A DNA stretch of 64,000 bases, taken from assembly GCA_016720935.1 (NCBI GenBank), contig JADKJP010000004.1:310001-374000 (forward strand). The letters run 5' to 3'. Of the stretch, positions 26,295 to 34,793 are shown piece after piece. Source of the DNA: Bacteroidota bacterium. GTDB taxonomy: Bacteria > Bacteroidota > Bacteroidia > AKYH767-A > 2013-40CM-41-45. Under the pieces are notes generated by a model. It searched no databases. It was not told the origin of the DNA and saw nothing but the letters and a program-made list of their open reading frames with translations. The position numbers and the translations under genes are program-made. Numbering within the stretch: position 1 is the first letter of the stretch; every line of letters begins with the position of its first letter.

Positions 26295-26927
26295 ATGACC
26301 ATTCGTGAAGCGCGTTTTATTGCAAGCCAGACAACTTATACCAAGTGCCCTGAGCCTGTTTTTCCTGAATACGCCTTTATCGGTCGTTCAAATGTGGGCA
26401 AGTCTTCACTGATCAATATGCTCACCGGAAAAAAAGGATTAGCAAAGACTTCCGGAACACCCGGCAAGACTCAGCTGATCAATCATTTCATGATCAACGA
26501 AGCCTGGTACCTGGTTGATTTGCCCGGTTATGGATTCGCAAGGGTCGCCAAAACGGCAAAGGCAACCTGGGATAAAATGATCCGTGACTATCTTCAGAAA
26601 AGAACCAACCTGATGACGGTGTTCATTTTGATTGATATCCGGCTTGATCCGCAAAAAATAGATCTTCAGTTCATTCAATGGGTTGGCGAAAACAACATTC
26701 CTCTCGCATTGGTTTTCACCAAAGCTGATAAGCTTTCTAAACAACAGGTTATTTATTCTGTTGAATCTTATAAAAAAGAATTGAGAAAAACCTGGGAAGA
26801 ACTCCCTCTGCTTTTTATTACTTCAGCAGAAAAGAAAACAGGCCGTGATGAAATACTGGATTATCTTGAACTGACCAACAAAGATTTTGTCAATCCTTCG
26901 GCATCACCTTTTAAATTCAAGACCTGA
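26295..26927 (+). CDS. engB: Ribosome biogenesis GTPase YihA/YsxC (EngB)
   Basis: A 210-residue TRAFAC-class GTPase needed for assembly of the 50S ribosomal subunit. The GTP-binding motifs are all present: G1 GRSNVGKSSLINML (about 29-42), G2 in KTSGTPGKTQLINHF, G3 VDLPGYGFA (about 74-82), G4 VFTKADKLS (about 141-149) and G5 ITSAEKKTG (about 174-182). The length is normal. Its stop codon (26925-26927) touches the stop codon of the convergent gldC gene with no base between them. Confidence 0.96.
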   Translation: MTIREARFIASQTTYTKCPEPVFPEYAFIGRSNVGKSSLINMLTGKKGLAKTSGTPGKTQLINHFMINEAWYLVDLPGYGFARVAKTAKATWDKMIRDYLQKRTNLMTVFILIDIRLDPQKIDLQFIQWVGENNIPLALVFTKADKLSKQQVIYSVESYKKELRKTWEELPLLFITSAEKKTGRDEILDYLELTNKDFVNPSASPFKFKT

Positions 26928-27263
26928 TTATTTACCTGCCGACTCAGCGATTTTTTTTCCAAATGCCTCAGCAAACTGCCTGATTTCTCCGGCCAGTTGA
27001 GGATCATTGGTCGCGCGCAAATAAGTATCTGCCATCGTCACAAAATTTTCGTAGAAAAAACGTTTCATGTCGTCTACGAGCATGTCCTTTGTCCAGAGAT
27101 CTATTCTTAACGTCGTATTCTCCTTTGGATCCCAGATCGACATCATCGTAGCATTACAGGGTTTTCGACCTTCTATTCCGCTATCCGTCGCTTCCCATTC
27201 CAAACGGGAAGGAATTTTTTCTTCATCAAGAGTTACCAGAAATTTTATTTCAGATGTTTTCAT
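26928..27263 (-). CDS. gldC: Gliding motility protein GldC
   Basis: A 111-residue cytoplasmic protein matching GldC at full length: KTSEIKFLVTLDEEKIPSRLEWEA at the start, then KPCNATMMSIWDPKENTTLRIDLWTKDMLVDDMKRFF and ETMADTY-like residues (VTMADTYLRATND). In Flavobacterium GldC supports gliding but is not essential for it; its biochemical role is unknown. It lies 37 bases after gldB on the same strand, the conserved pairing, and is convergent with engB. Confidence 0.9.
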   Translation of the reverse strand: MKTSEIKFLVTLDEEKIPSRLEWEATDSGIEGRKPCNATMMSIWDPKENTTLRIDLWTKDMLVDDMKRFFYENFVTMADTYLRATNDPQLAGEIRQFAEAFGKKIAESAGK

Positions 27264-27300
27264 TTTCGATTTTTTTTAACTCTAAAAACGCATCCAATAT

Positions 27301-28335
27301 TTAACGTGCCGGTTTGTATTTCGACTCCTGAAATACTTTTTGCAAGTCCTTATTCTCCATCAATTGTTGCAGTGAAATATCAGGATGATGATCCATATAC
27401 GATTGAACAATTTTCCAGCCTATAAACTGCCCGATATTCCCGGGAGATTCCTTTGGAAAACCATTGGTGGTTGGCGCATCGTTAACATACTTCATGAGCA
27501 GGTTTGGATCGGTACTGAACAACAATTGCTGGTCCACAAAAAACGACCATACTTTCGACTCGTTCTCTCTGCACCAATTGAGCTGTGCTCCTGTATAACC
27601 AATCTTTAAACTGTCAGGAGTTTCAGGAAAAAGTAAATCAAGCGCATAGATAATTTTCCCTTGTGAAATCATCATCTCAACCATCTTGGCCTGGGATTCA
27701 TCCACCATGTAATCACTTTGCAGCCACCCGCGCAAAGCATCAATCGCGGCGTATTCGCGGGTCATCCGCAAGCGTAAATACAAGGGCAAGGGAGGCTCTA
27801 TCGTGGAATAATAACGATAAGATGTTCCCAGATACATGTCCAGTCCGATTCCCAAATGATTCGAATCGGCAACAACCGGAAATGAAAAGGCGGACAACAG
27901 AGTAATCACCTCCGGCACCTGTTTGCCCGGAAAATAATACCTGTAATATTTAAACGCTTCAGAAAGTTCTTTCTTCAAAGATTCGCCATCACCAAATTCC
28001 TTCTGGATATCGCGATAAACAGCTCTGAAATTCGTATCCGTGATAAACTGCCTGAATTTATCACGGGTCAGGATGGAATCAGGAGAACCCAGACTGGTGA
28101 TCCTGTAAGCGAAGAGATCAAAAAAGTTCCCATACTTGCTTTTTAACTGCGCAAGTGATGACCCCATATTATTGGTGTCAAGTGAAAATAAATCCTGATC
28201 GAAATGCCGGAAAGAAAAGGAACCGTCTATGGAACTCACGTCCACTTTTTCCCTGTCGTGACTACAAGAAGTAATCAACAAACCGATGTATAAAAAGGCG
28301 CTGAATATAAGCGCCAGCCGTAGCCTTATTTTCAT
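27301..28335 (-). CDS. gldB: Gliding motility lipoprotein GldB
   Basis: About 344 residues beginning MKIRLRLALIFSAFLYIGLL and a lipobox ending ITSC at about residue 24, so an exported lipoprotein. The body matches GldB: RHFDQDLFSLDTNNM near 45, LKSKYGNFFDLF, FPVVADSNHLGIGLDMYLGTSYRYY in the middle and PGNIGQFIGWKIVQSYMDHHPDISLQQLM near the end. GldB is required for gliding in Flavobacterium. ATGs at 28341 and 28335 differ by two codons; the second gives the cleaner signal peptide. gldC follows, and nadE lies nearby, an association also known in other Bacteroidota. Confidence 0.9.
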   Translation of the reverse strand: MKIRLRLALIFSAFLYIGLLITSCSHDREKVDVSSIDGSFSFRHFDQDLFSLDTNNMGSSLAQLKSKYGNFFDLFAYRITSLGSPDSILTRDKFRQFITDTNFRAVYRDIQKEFGDGESLKKELSEAFKYYRYYFPGKQVPEVITLLSAFSFPVVADSNHLGIGLDMYLGTSYRYYSTIEPPLPLYLRLRMTREYAAIDALRGWLQSDYMVDESQAKMVEMMISQGKIIYALDLLFPETPDSLKIGYTGAQLNWCRENESKVWSFFVDQQLLFSTDPNLLMKYVNDAPTTNGFPKESPGNIGQFIGWKIVQSYMDHHPDISLQQLMENKDLQKVFQESKYKPAR

Positions 28336-28357
28336 TAACATTGCAGTATAATCCGGG

Positions 28358-28390
28358 CAAAAATACCGATTTGAAACGGCTCTGGTTCAA
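28358..28390 (-). promoter_or_regulatory. Candidate promoter for gldB-gldC
   Basis: On the minus strand TATTTTTG (28365 to 28358) fits the TAnnTTTG box, with TTG (28390 to 28388) 22 bases upstream. The predicted leader would be only about ten bases long. Confidence 0.4.
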
Positions 28391-28409
28391 AATTATAAAA
28401 AATACTACT

Positions 28410-29096
28410 ATGAAAAAGATTATTTTCCTCAGCATCCTAATGATCAGCACACTTGCAGTGGTGGCACAAGATGAAAGCAATGTTCATTTCGGATTAAAAG
28501 CTGCTCCGTCTTTTGCATGGCTCAGAACCGATTCCAAAAATTTCAGCACGAATGGCTCAAAATTTGGCTTCAGTTACGGCCTTATGACCGAATTCAATTT
28601 CACCAAACGTTATGCCTTCGCGACGGGTATTGATGTAGCTTATCGTGGTGGCAAATTAAAATCAATCATCTCCCTGCAAAATGCATCCGGCGTTGATACT
28701 GCCATTTTTACGACGGAACAAGCAATGACTCTTCAATACATCGAAATTCCGCTGACGTTGAAATTGAAAACAAATGAAATTGGCTACCTGACCTACTACC
28801 TGCAAGTCGGGGTTTCTCCCGGAATAAATATTCGTGCAAAAGCAGATTATAAATCAAGCAATCAGATAAATGGTGTTACAACAACCTCATCAGAAGATGC
28901 TGCGGATATCAAAAAAGATATCAATAGTTTGAATTTATCCATGATCATCGGTGGTGGAGTTGAATACACGCTCAGTGGCTCAACCTCTCTTTTATTGGGT
29001 GTTCAATTCAACAATGGCTTCATGGACATCGCTGATGGCGATGATTTGAAAGCAAATAGTAACTATCTGGCCCTCACCGTAGGAATTTTATTCTAA
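28410..29096 (+). CDS. Outer-membrane beta-barrel protein (PorT-like family)
   Basis: A 228-residue exported protein. Residues 1-19 (KKIIFLSILMISTLAVVAQ) are a signal peptide. The rest is made of alternating strands typical of small barrels: VHFGLKAAPSFAWLRTDS, GFSYGLMTEFNFTKRYAFATGIDVAYRGG, LQYIEIPLTLKLKTNEIGYLTYYLQVGVSPG and the end NYLALTVGILF, whose last residue is the aromatic expected of barrel proteins. It belongs to the broad barrel family in which Bacteroidota annotators often use the name PorT family. Whether it is the T9SS component PorT itself is not shown. The frame extends upstream, but ATG 28410 starts the signal peptide. A terminator follows. Confidence 0.82.
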   Translation: MKKIIFLSILMISTLAVVAQDESNVHFGLKAAPSFAWLRTDSKNFSTNGSKFGFSYGLMTEFNFTKRYAFATGIDVAYRGGKLKSIISLQNASGVDTAIFTTEQAMTLQYIEIPLTLKLKTNEIGYLTYYLQVGVSPGINIRAKADYKSSNQINGVTTTSSEDAADIKKDINSLNLSMIIGGGVEYTLSGSTSLLLGVQFNNGFMDIADGDDLKANSNYLALTVGILF

Positions 29097-29117
29097 GAAA
29101 GGTTTATCTACCTTTGT

Positions 29118-29152
29118 CCCGTCAGGTGAAAAACCCTGACGGGATTTTTTTT
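29118..29152 (+). terminator. Terminator between the barrel gene and nadE, ending next to the nadE start
   Basis: CCCGTCAGG (29118-29126) pairs with CCTGACGGG (29135-29143) around an eight-base loop and is followed by a T-rich tract to 29152. The nadE ATG begins at 29153, so the tract leaves no room for a separate leader or Shine-Dalgarno sequence. Confidence 0.85.
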
Positions 29153-30808
29153 ATGCGTATCGCACTCGCACAGCAAAATTATGTCATCGGCGATTTTACG
29201 GAGAACGTCCGTAAAATGAAGTCGGCAATCCGTTTGGCAAAAGAAAAAGGCGCTACCCTCATCGTATTTCCGGAACTTTCCATTTGCGCTTATCCTCCAC
29301 GTGACTTTCTGGAGTTCGGAGACTTTATTCAAAAATCGCGGGAAGCTGTCTTAGACCTTGCGACTGAATGTACAGGCATCACTGCCATCGCGGGGTTACC
29401 GACAATTAATGAAAAGCCGGAAGGAAAAAATCTTTTCAATTCCGCCGTTGTTTTGAATAACGGGAAAATTTCCGATACAGTACACAAAGCGCTTTTACCG
29501 AATTATGACATCTTTGATGAATACAGATATTTCGAACCGAACAGACAGTTTCATTGCATTGAAGTAGATGGAATAAAAATCGCGCTTACGATTTGCGAAG
29601 ATCTTTGGAACATCGATGATGATCCCATGTATGTGCATTGCCCTATGGATACCTTAATCAATGAGCGGCCAAAACTCATGGTCAATATCGCTGCATCTCC
29701 TTTTGATTACACACATGCCAATAAAAGAAAAGCGATTCTTTCCAGAAATGTCAAACAATACCAGATTCCTTTGCTCTATGTAAATCACGCAGGAGCCCAA
29801 ACAGAATTAATTTTTGACGGAGGCTCACTCGGAATTACCGTGGATGGAAAATTCATTGGCGAATTAAATTCTTTCCATGAAGATCTTGGCTTTTTTGATT
29901 ACGATGAAAAGACAGGTTCCCTCGATGCCTTACCGCAAGCGGTTTCTGGCACAGTTCCGGCAACCGATAAAATCGCTTCCATCTACAATGCTTTGGTGCT
30001 TGGCATTCACGACTATTTTAAAAAACAAGGGTTCACAAAAGCCATTCTCGGACTTTCCGGAGGAATTGATTCAGCTGTTGTAACTGCGCTGGCAGCAAAA
30101 GCCCTCGGGCCTGAAAATGTTAAGGTACTTCTCATGCCTTCTGAATTTTCTTCTGAAGGTTCTGTGAACGACTCACTTGAACTGATAAAAAACCTGGGGG
30201 TCAGTTATGAAATAATTCCGATCGCTCCTGTTTACAAACAATATCTCGAATCGCTACAACCGGTATTTAATAACCTGCCATTTAATGTAACCGAAGAAAA
30301 TATCCAGGCCAGGATCCGTGGAGCATTGTTGATGGCTATGTCAAACAAGTTCGGTTATATACTCCTGAATACATCCAACAAAAGTGAAATCGCCGTCGGT
30401 TATGGTACTTTATATGGCGATATGTGCGGAGGAATTTCAGTTATCGGAGATGTTTACAAAACCGAGGTCTTCGAACTGGCCCGTTTTATCAACAGGGAAA
30501 AACAGATCATCCCCGAAATAATCATTACAAAACCTCCTTCAGCGGAATTACGTCCCAATCAAAAAGACTCCGATTCATTACCCGATTATTCAGAATTGGA
30601 CAAAGTTCTTTATCAATACATAGAACAACAAAAAGGCCCCTCCGAACTGATAGACATGGGATTTAACGAAAGCCTTGTCAAACGGATTCTTAAATTGGTT
30701 AATACCAATGAATACAAACGTTATCAGACTCCCCCTATTCTTCGTGTCTCTCCGAAAGCTTTCGGGATGGGCCGAAGATTACCGATTGTTGGAAAATACC
30801 TGTCCTAA
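29153..30808 (+). CDS. nadE: Glutamine-dependent NAD(+) synthetase
   Basis: A 551-residue two-domain enzyme making NAD from nicotinic acid adenine dinucleotide. The N-terminal nitrilase-type domain (1 to about 250) frees ammonia from glutamine, with the Glu-Lys-Cys triad in FPELSICAYPPRDFLE, VHKALLPNYDIFDEYRYF and LTICEDLWN. The C-terminal synthetase (about 265-551) has the PP-loop LGLSGGIDSAVVTAL, then NTSNKSEIAVGYGTLYGDMCGG and KPPSAELRPNQKDSDSLPDY. The reading frame continues upstream through the terminator (TTG 29114, GTG 29126), but the family N-terminus MRIALAQQNYVIGDF starts at ATG 29153. The start codon therefore abuts the terminator, which is unusual. Confidence 0.95.
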   Translation: MRIALAQQNYVIGDFTENVRKMKSAIRLAKEKGATLIVFPELSICAYPPRDFLEFGDFIQKSREAVLDLATECTGITAIAGLPTINEKPEGKNLFNSAVVLNNGKISDTVHKALLPNYDIFDEYRYFEPNRQFHCIEVDGIKIALTICEDLWNIDDDPMYVHCPMDTLINERPKLMVNIAASPFDYTHANKRKAILSRNVKQYQIPLLYVNHAGAQTELIFDGGSLGITVDGKFIGELNSFHEDLGFFDYDEKTGSLDALPQAVSGTVPATDKIASIYNALVLGIHDYFKKQGFTKAILGLSGGIDSAVVTALAAKALGPENVKVLLMPSEFSSEGSVNDSLELIKNLGVSYEIIPIAPVYKQYLESLQPVFNNLPFNVTEENIQARIRGALLMAMSNKFGYILLNTSNKSEIAVGYGTLYGDMCGGISVIGDVYKTEVFELARFINREKQIIPEIIITKPPSAELRPNQKDSDSLPDYSELDKVLYQYIEQQKGPSELIDMGFNESLVKRILKLVNTNEYKRYQTPPILRVSPKAFGMGRRLPIVGKYLS

Positions 30809-30845
30809 AAAATGTAAATAAATGAAAAAAAGACAGTTTTTATAG

Positions 30846-30853
30846 TAAATTTG
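30846..30853 (+). promoter_or_regulatory. Candidate -7 box for the second barrel gene
   Basis: TAAATTTG fits TAnnTTTG exactly and would give a leader of about 118 bases before ATG 30978. No TTG -33 box is evident at the normal distance. The rest of 30809-30977 is AT-rich with no gene. Confidence 0.35.
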
Positions 30854-30977
30854 TTCAACCACTGATTACATTTACATTTCAGAAATTCTCAGAAAAAAAA
30901 TTCTAACTGAACAATTCACTCAAATTCAATCATTCACCTAACAAATTTTAATTATCAACCCACTAATACATTCACAC

Positions 30978-31598
30978 ATGAAAAATCTAATCAGTTTAAA
31001 AAAATCCTTAAAGCTTGCGCTTGCTTCTGTTGCACTTCTCGGAATGCAGGCAGTTCCAACTAATGTATTTGCTGCCGACCCTGCTTTTGATCAGGGTTCT
31101 AATACAATTGCATTGGGTGTTGGATTTGGTGTAAATTATTATTCTAATGCCACGGTTTCCCCTGCATTCGCTTTTATTTATGATCATGGCTTCTTTCCTG
31201 AAGTAGGGCCGGGAACAATTGGAATTGGTGGAATCATCGGATATAAATCAGCATCCTACGATTGGGGTTTCGGTGGCTACAAACAAAAATGGACAAATAC
31301 CATCGTTGGAGTACGTGGTACATATCACCTCACCATTCTTGCTGATAAGAATAATAAATTTGATCCTTATGCCGGAATAATGATTGGACTTCGATTCAAT
31401 TCCTATTCAAACAAAGGATACGATGATTGGTATTACAATAACTTTGGCTACAATTATAACTACAACTACAACAAAACTGACCTGGTGAGCGGCGCGTTCA
31501 TCGGAGCAAAATACAATTTCGCTAGTGCAGTGGGTGCTTTCGCTGAACTCGGTTACGATATTTCATATGCGAAAATCGGAATCAACTTCAATTTCTGA
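30978..31598 (+). CDS. Outer-membrane beta-barrel protein with Tyr/Asn-rich segment
   Basis: A 206-residue exported protein. Residues 1-32 (ending PTNVFAAD) are a signal peptide, and the body alternates short strands: NTIALGVGFGVNYYSN, PAFAFIYDHGFF, IGIGGIIGYKSASYDWGFG, KWTNTIVGVRGTYHLTIL, YAGIMIGLRFNSYS and a terminal KIGINFNF ending in phenylalanine, the usual barrel signal. Residues about 154-170 form a low-complexity run of Tyr and Asn (NYNYNYNKT), probably an external loop. No specific function can be assigned. It is a single-gene unit with a terminator at 31620-31650. Confidence 0.78.
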   Translation: MKNLISLKKSLKLALASVALLGMQAVPTNVFAADPAFDQGSNTIALGVGFGVNYYSNATVSPAFAFIYDHGFFPEVGPGTIGIGGIIGYKSASYDWGFGGYKQKWTNTIVGVRGTYHLTILADKNNKFDPYAGIMIGLRFNSYSNKGYDDWYYNNFGYNYNYNYNKTDLVSGAFIGAKYNFASAVGAFAELGYDISYAKIGINFNF

Positions 31599-31619
31599 TC
31601 ACGAAAATCCACAAACAAA

Positions 31620-31650
31620 AAAGACTCGTCAATGACGGGTCTTTTTTTTT
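31620..31650 (+). terminator. Terminator after the barrel gene
   Basis: AGACTCGTC (31622-31630) pairs with GACGGGTCT (31634-31642), with one wobble, around a three-base loop, followed by a run of T to 31650. Confidence 0.88.
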
Positions 31651-31663
31651 CTCAACTCCAAAT

Positions 31664-31689
31664 AAAAAAAAGCGTCCCGACGGAACGCT
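31664..31689 (-). terminator. Terminator after the 2-oxoacid oxidoreductase operon
   Basis: On the minus strand AGCGTTCC (31689-31682) pairs with GGGACGCT (31678-31671), one wobble pair included, around a three-base loop, followed by seven T (31670-31664). It lies 22 bases after the beta-subunit stop. Confidence 0.88.
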
Positions 31690-31711
31690 TTTGAAATTAT
31701 CATTTTAAAGA

Positions 31712-32746
31712 TTAATTGATCGTCCAGGTTTCTCTGCCCTGTAAAAGAGCATCCAGATCACCGGCACCTTTTTTACTCTTCGCATCAGTCAATTGCTGCT
31801 GCATTTTATCTTCGTAACGACCACGGTCCTCTGTGTAGAATACACCAAATGGACGTGGCAGGTGATTCGGATTTCTTGGATTGTCAAAGAAACGGGAAAG
31901 AATGCCCGCTTTCACACGGTCAGTCTCATCATGAATCCAGCAATCATTCGCTGAGATTCCGTCACCAAGAGTAACAACAACCGGAGTGAAACCATCGAGT
32001 TTAATTCCCTTGTCATTGTTTTCTCCAAACACCAGCGGTTTGCCACTTTCCATGAAAAGCGTTTCGTTTTTCTTGGAAGTCTTTTCAGTGAATACCTCAA
32101 ATGCTCCGTCGTTGAAGACATTACAATTCTGATAAATCTCCACGAAAGAGGCACCACGATGATCGTTGGCTCTTTTGAGAACAGCTTGCAAATGTTTCGG
32201 ATCACGATCCATGGAACGAGCCACAAATGTCGCGTCAGCACCCATGCACAAAGCAATCGGATTGAACGGATGATCCACAGAACCCATCGGAGTTGATTTC
32301 GTTACTTTACCTTCTTCCGAAGTTGGTGAATATTGACCCTTGGTCAAACCGTAAATTTCATTGTTGAACAACAGGATATTCACATCAAAATTCCGGCGAA
32401 GCATATGAATCGTGTGATTTCCTCCAATGGAAAGACCATCACCATCACCGGTAACAATCCAGATACTGAGTTCCGGACGAGACGCTTTCAAACCACTTGC
32501 AATCGCGGTGGCACGACCGTGAATCGAATGCATACCGTATGTTTCCATGTAATACGGGAAACGGGAAGAGCAACCGATACCGGAAATGAAAACGATATTC
32601 TCACGCGGTATTCCGAGATCCGGAATAACTGTTTGAGCTTGTTTCAATATTGAATAATCTCCACAACCCGGGCACCAGCGAACTTCCTGGTCGGTCGACA
32701 GATCCTTCGATGTAAATTTCTCAACTGGAGTGCTTGGAATTTCCAT
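31712..32746 (-). CDS. 2-oxoacid:ferredoxin oxidoreductase, beta subunit
   Basis: A 344-residue thiamine-diphosphate-binding subunit. RWCPGCGDYSILKQAQ (about 23-38) is the conserved start, GIGCSSRFPYY (about 57) and HGRATAIASGLKASRP lie in the active site, and IVTGDGDGLSIGGNHTIHMLRRN (about 96) is the TPP and Mg binding motif; NNEIYGLTKGQYSPTS follows. The enzyme oxidises a 2-oxoacid, most likely 2-oxoglutarate, to its CoA ester and reduces ferredoxin. Substrate choice is inference from resemblance to Kor-type proteins. It follows the alpha subunit after 62 bases and ends in a terminator. Confidence 0.92.
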   Translation of the reverse strand: MEIPSTPVEKFTSKDLSTDQEVRWCPGCGDYSILKQAQTVIPDLGIPRENIVFISGIGCSSRFPYYMETYGMHSIHGRATAIASGLKASRPELSIWIVTGDGDGLSIGGNHTIHMLRRNFDVNILLFNNEIYGLTKGQYSPTSEEGKVTKSTPMGSVDHPFNPIALCMGADATFVARSMDRDPKHLQAVLKRANDHRGASFVEIYQNCNVFNDGAFEVFTEKTSKKNETLFMESGKPLVFGENNDKGIKLDGFTPVVVTLGDGISANDCWIHDETDRVKAGILSRFFDNPRNPNHLPRPFGVFYTEDRGRYEDKMQQQLTDAKSKKGAGDLDALLQGRETWTIN

Positions 32747-32808
32747 GCTATATTTTGTATTTTATTTGTTAACCGAAATTGTAATTGCGTTCAAGCCGTC
32801 ATTAAATA

Positions 32809-34653
32809 TTATTTCAACGTCTCTTCAATTTTCACGAAAATTTCCTCCGCGCTAAATGGAAGCCCCTGAACTTTATTCAAACCTTTCGCCGGGATCAGGA
32901 ATTTATCACGGATAACTTTAATAAGCTGACCGCAATTCAATTCAGGGATGAGTACATGTTCGAAGTTATACAACATCTCGCCGAGGTTTTTCGGGAATGG
33001 CTTGATGTAACGCAAATGCGCATGGGAAACATCGTAACCCTGTGCACGCGCTTTCAATACCGCGCTCTTGATCGCACCAAATGTTGATCCCCAACCGAGG
33101 ACAAGCATTTTGCCTTTGGAAGCACCAACTTCAGGCTGGATATCCGGAATGTAGTCTGCAATTTTTTCCACTTTGGCTTCACGCATATGCACCATGAATT
33201 CGTGATTCATTGGGTCGTAACTGATGTTTCCTGTTTCGTGTTGTTTTTCAAGACCACCAATGCGGTGCTCGAGATCTTTTGTTCCGGGAATAGCCCATGG
33301 ACGAGCAAGCAAATCATTGCGCTTGTATGGCAAAAACTTTTCTCCGTCGCCGGCAGGTTTCGCGAACTGAACTTTTATTTCAGCGAGATCACTCGCTTTC
33401 GGGAACTGCCATGGTTCAGCACCATTGGCAATATATCCGTCTGTTAAAAGGATAACCGGTGTCATCGATGTAAGAGCGATACGACAGGCTTCATAGGCCA
33501 TCGTGAAACAATCGGAAGGAGTCGCAGCGGCAATCACCGGAATCGGAGACTCACCATTCCGGCCGTATACAGCCTGAAGCAAATCACTTTGCTCCGTCTT
33601 TGTTGGCAATCCTGTAGAAGGACCTCCACGCTGAACATTCACAATCACCAATGGAAGTTCCAGCATCAAAGCCAGACCCATCGCTTCTGTTTTCAACGCG
33701 ATACCAGGACCGGATGAAGTAGTCACGCCCAATGATCCGCCAAAGCTTGCGCCGATGGTTGAACAAATAGCCGCGATTTCATCTTCAGCCTGGAAAGTTT
33801 TTACACCAAAATTTTTATGACGGGATAACTCATGCAAGATATCGGATGCAGGAGTGATAGGATAGGTTCCACAGAACAATTGCAAACCTGATTTCTGTGA
33901 AGCAGAAATCAGACCAAGCGCAGTAGCCTGGTTACCCATGATGTTTCTGTAAACACCGGGCTGCATTTTTGCCGGACCAATTTTATATCGGGTAGTAAAT
34001 TCTTCTCTTGTATCACCGAAATTATAACCTGCACGCAACACATCAATGTTCGCTTTCAGGATATCCGGCTTCTTACCAAATTTTTCATTAAGAAATTTCT
34101 CGGTATGCTCCATCGGACGATTGTACATCCAGTACAGGAAACCAAGCACGAACATGTTTTTCGCGCGATCAATTTCCTTTGTGCCCATTCCGCTTTCCGC
34201 CAGAGCGGCACGCGTCATTTTGGTCACGTCCATTTTGATCACCCGGTAATTTTCGAGCGACCCGTCTTCCAGCGCGTTCTTCCCTTCAGGAATTCCGGCG
34301 AGACGTAAATTTTTAGGATCAAAACCATCTGTATTTGCAATGATAATCCCGCCTTTGCGGAGATTACGGAGATTGGCTTTCAATGCAGCCGCGTTCATCA
34401 CTACAAGCACATCACAAGAATCACCCGGTGTGAAAATTTCAACACTTCCGAAGTGAAGCTGATAGCCTGATACTCCTGCAAGAGTTCCTTGCGGGGCCCG
34501 GATCTCGGCAGGGAAATCCGGAAATGTGCTGAGGTCGTTGCCAAACAAGGCAGCTGTGTTGGTAAATTGTGTCCCGGTTAACTGCATACCATCACCGGAG
34601 TCACCGGCAAACTTGATGATAACATTATCAAGGATTTCATTCTGACGTTCCAT
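32809..34653 (-). CDS. 2-oxoacid:ferredoxin oxidoreductase, alpha subunit with fused gamma domain
   Basis: A 614-residue subunit. Residues about 8-190 are the gamma domain (KFAGDSGDGMQLTGTQFT, then APQGTLAGVSGYQLHFGS and TPGDSCDVLVVMNAAALKANL). Residues about 215-600 are the pyrimidine-binding alpha domain with GNQATALGLISASQKSGLQLF, GTYPITPASDILHELS, EDEIAAICSTIGASFGGSLGVTTSSGPG and VNVQRGGPSTGLPTKTEQSDLL. Fusion of gamma and alpha is the usual form in aerobic Bacteroidota and related KorA proteins. With the beta subunit it forms an oxygen-tolerant route from a 2-oxoacid to reduced ferredoxin. Confidence 0.93.
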   Translation of the reverse strand: MERQNEILDNVIIKFAGDSGDGMQLTGTQFTNTAALFGNDLSTFPDFPAEIRAPQGTLAGVSGYQLHFGSVEIFTPGDSCDVLVVMNAAALKANLRNLRKGGIIIANTDGFDPKNLRLAGIPEGKNALEDGSLENYRVIKMDVTKMTRAALAESGMGTKEIDRAKNMFVLGFLYWMYNRPMEHTEKFLNEKFGKKPDILKANIDVLRAGYNFGDTREEFTTRYKIGPAKMQPGVYRNIMGNQATALGLISASQKSGLQLFCGTYPITPASDILHELSRHKNFGVKTFQAEDEIAAICSTIGASFGGSLGVTTSSGPGIALKTEAMGLALMLELPLVIVNVQRGGPSTGLPTKTEQSDLLQAVYGRNGESPIPVIAAATPSDCFTMAYEACRIALTSMTPVILLTDGYIANGAEPWQFPKASDLAEIKVQFAKPAGDGEKFLPYKRNDLLARPWAIPGTKDLEHRIGGLEKQHETGNISYDPMNHEFMVHMREAKVEKIADYIPDIQPEVGASKGKMLVLGWGSTFGAIKSAVLKARAQGYDVSHAHLRYIKPFPKNLGEMLYNFEHVLIPELNCGQLIKVIRDKFLIPAKGLNKVQGLPFSAEEIFVKIEETLK

Positions 34654-34693
34654 AGGAATTGTATAGGTAGTATTGGATAATGAGAAAGGTCCG

Positions 34694-34701
34694 CAAAGAT
34701 A
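34694..34701 (-). promoter_or_regulatory. Candidate -7 box for the 2-oxoacid oxidoreductase operon
   Basis: On the minus strand TATCTTTG fits TAnnTTTG, 40 bases before the alpha-subunit ATG. No clear TTG lies at the expected -33 distance. Confidence 0.4.
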
Positions 34702-34793
34702 AGAATTTTCAGGCTTGCGACCTCTGGAATGTGTAGTGGGAGCGCAATTTAAGCGCTGCAGTTCATTGTACTATGATAATAATCAGCTGTTAA

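Noticed and set aside
28410..29096. Assignment as the T9SS component PorT
   Set aside because: Only the general barrel pattern is shared; no PorT-specific residues could be recognised, so the general barrel call is kept.
34741..34757. AGCGC/GCGCT stem downstream of hemB as a terminator
   Set aside because: The stem has only five pairs and no T-tract follows it on the minus strand.
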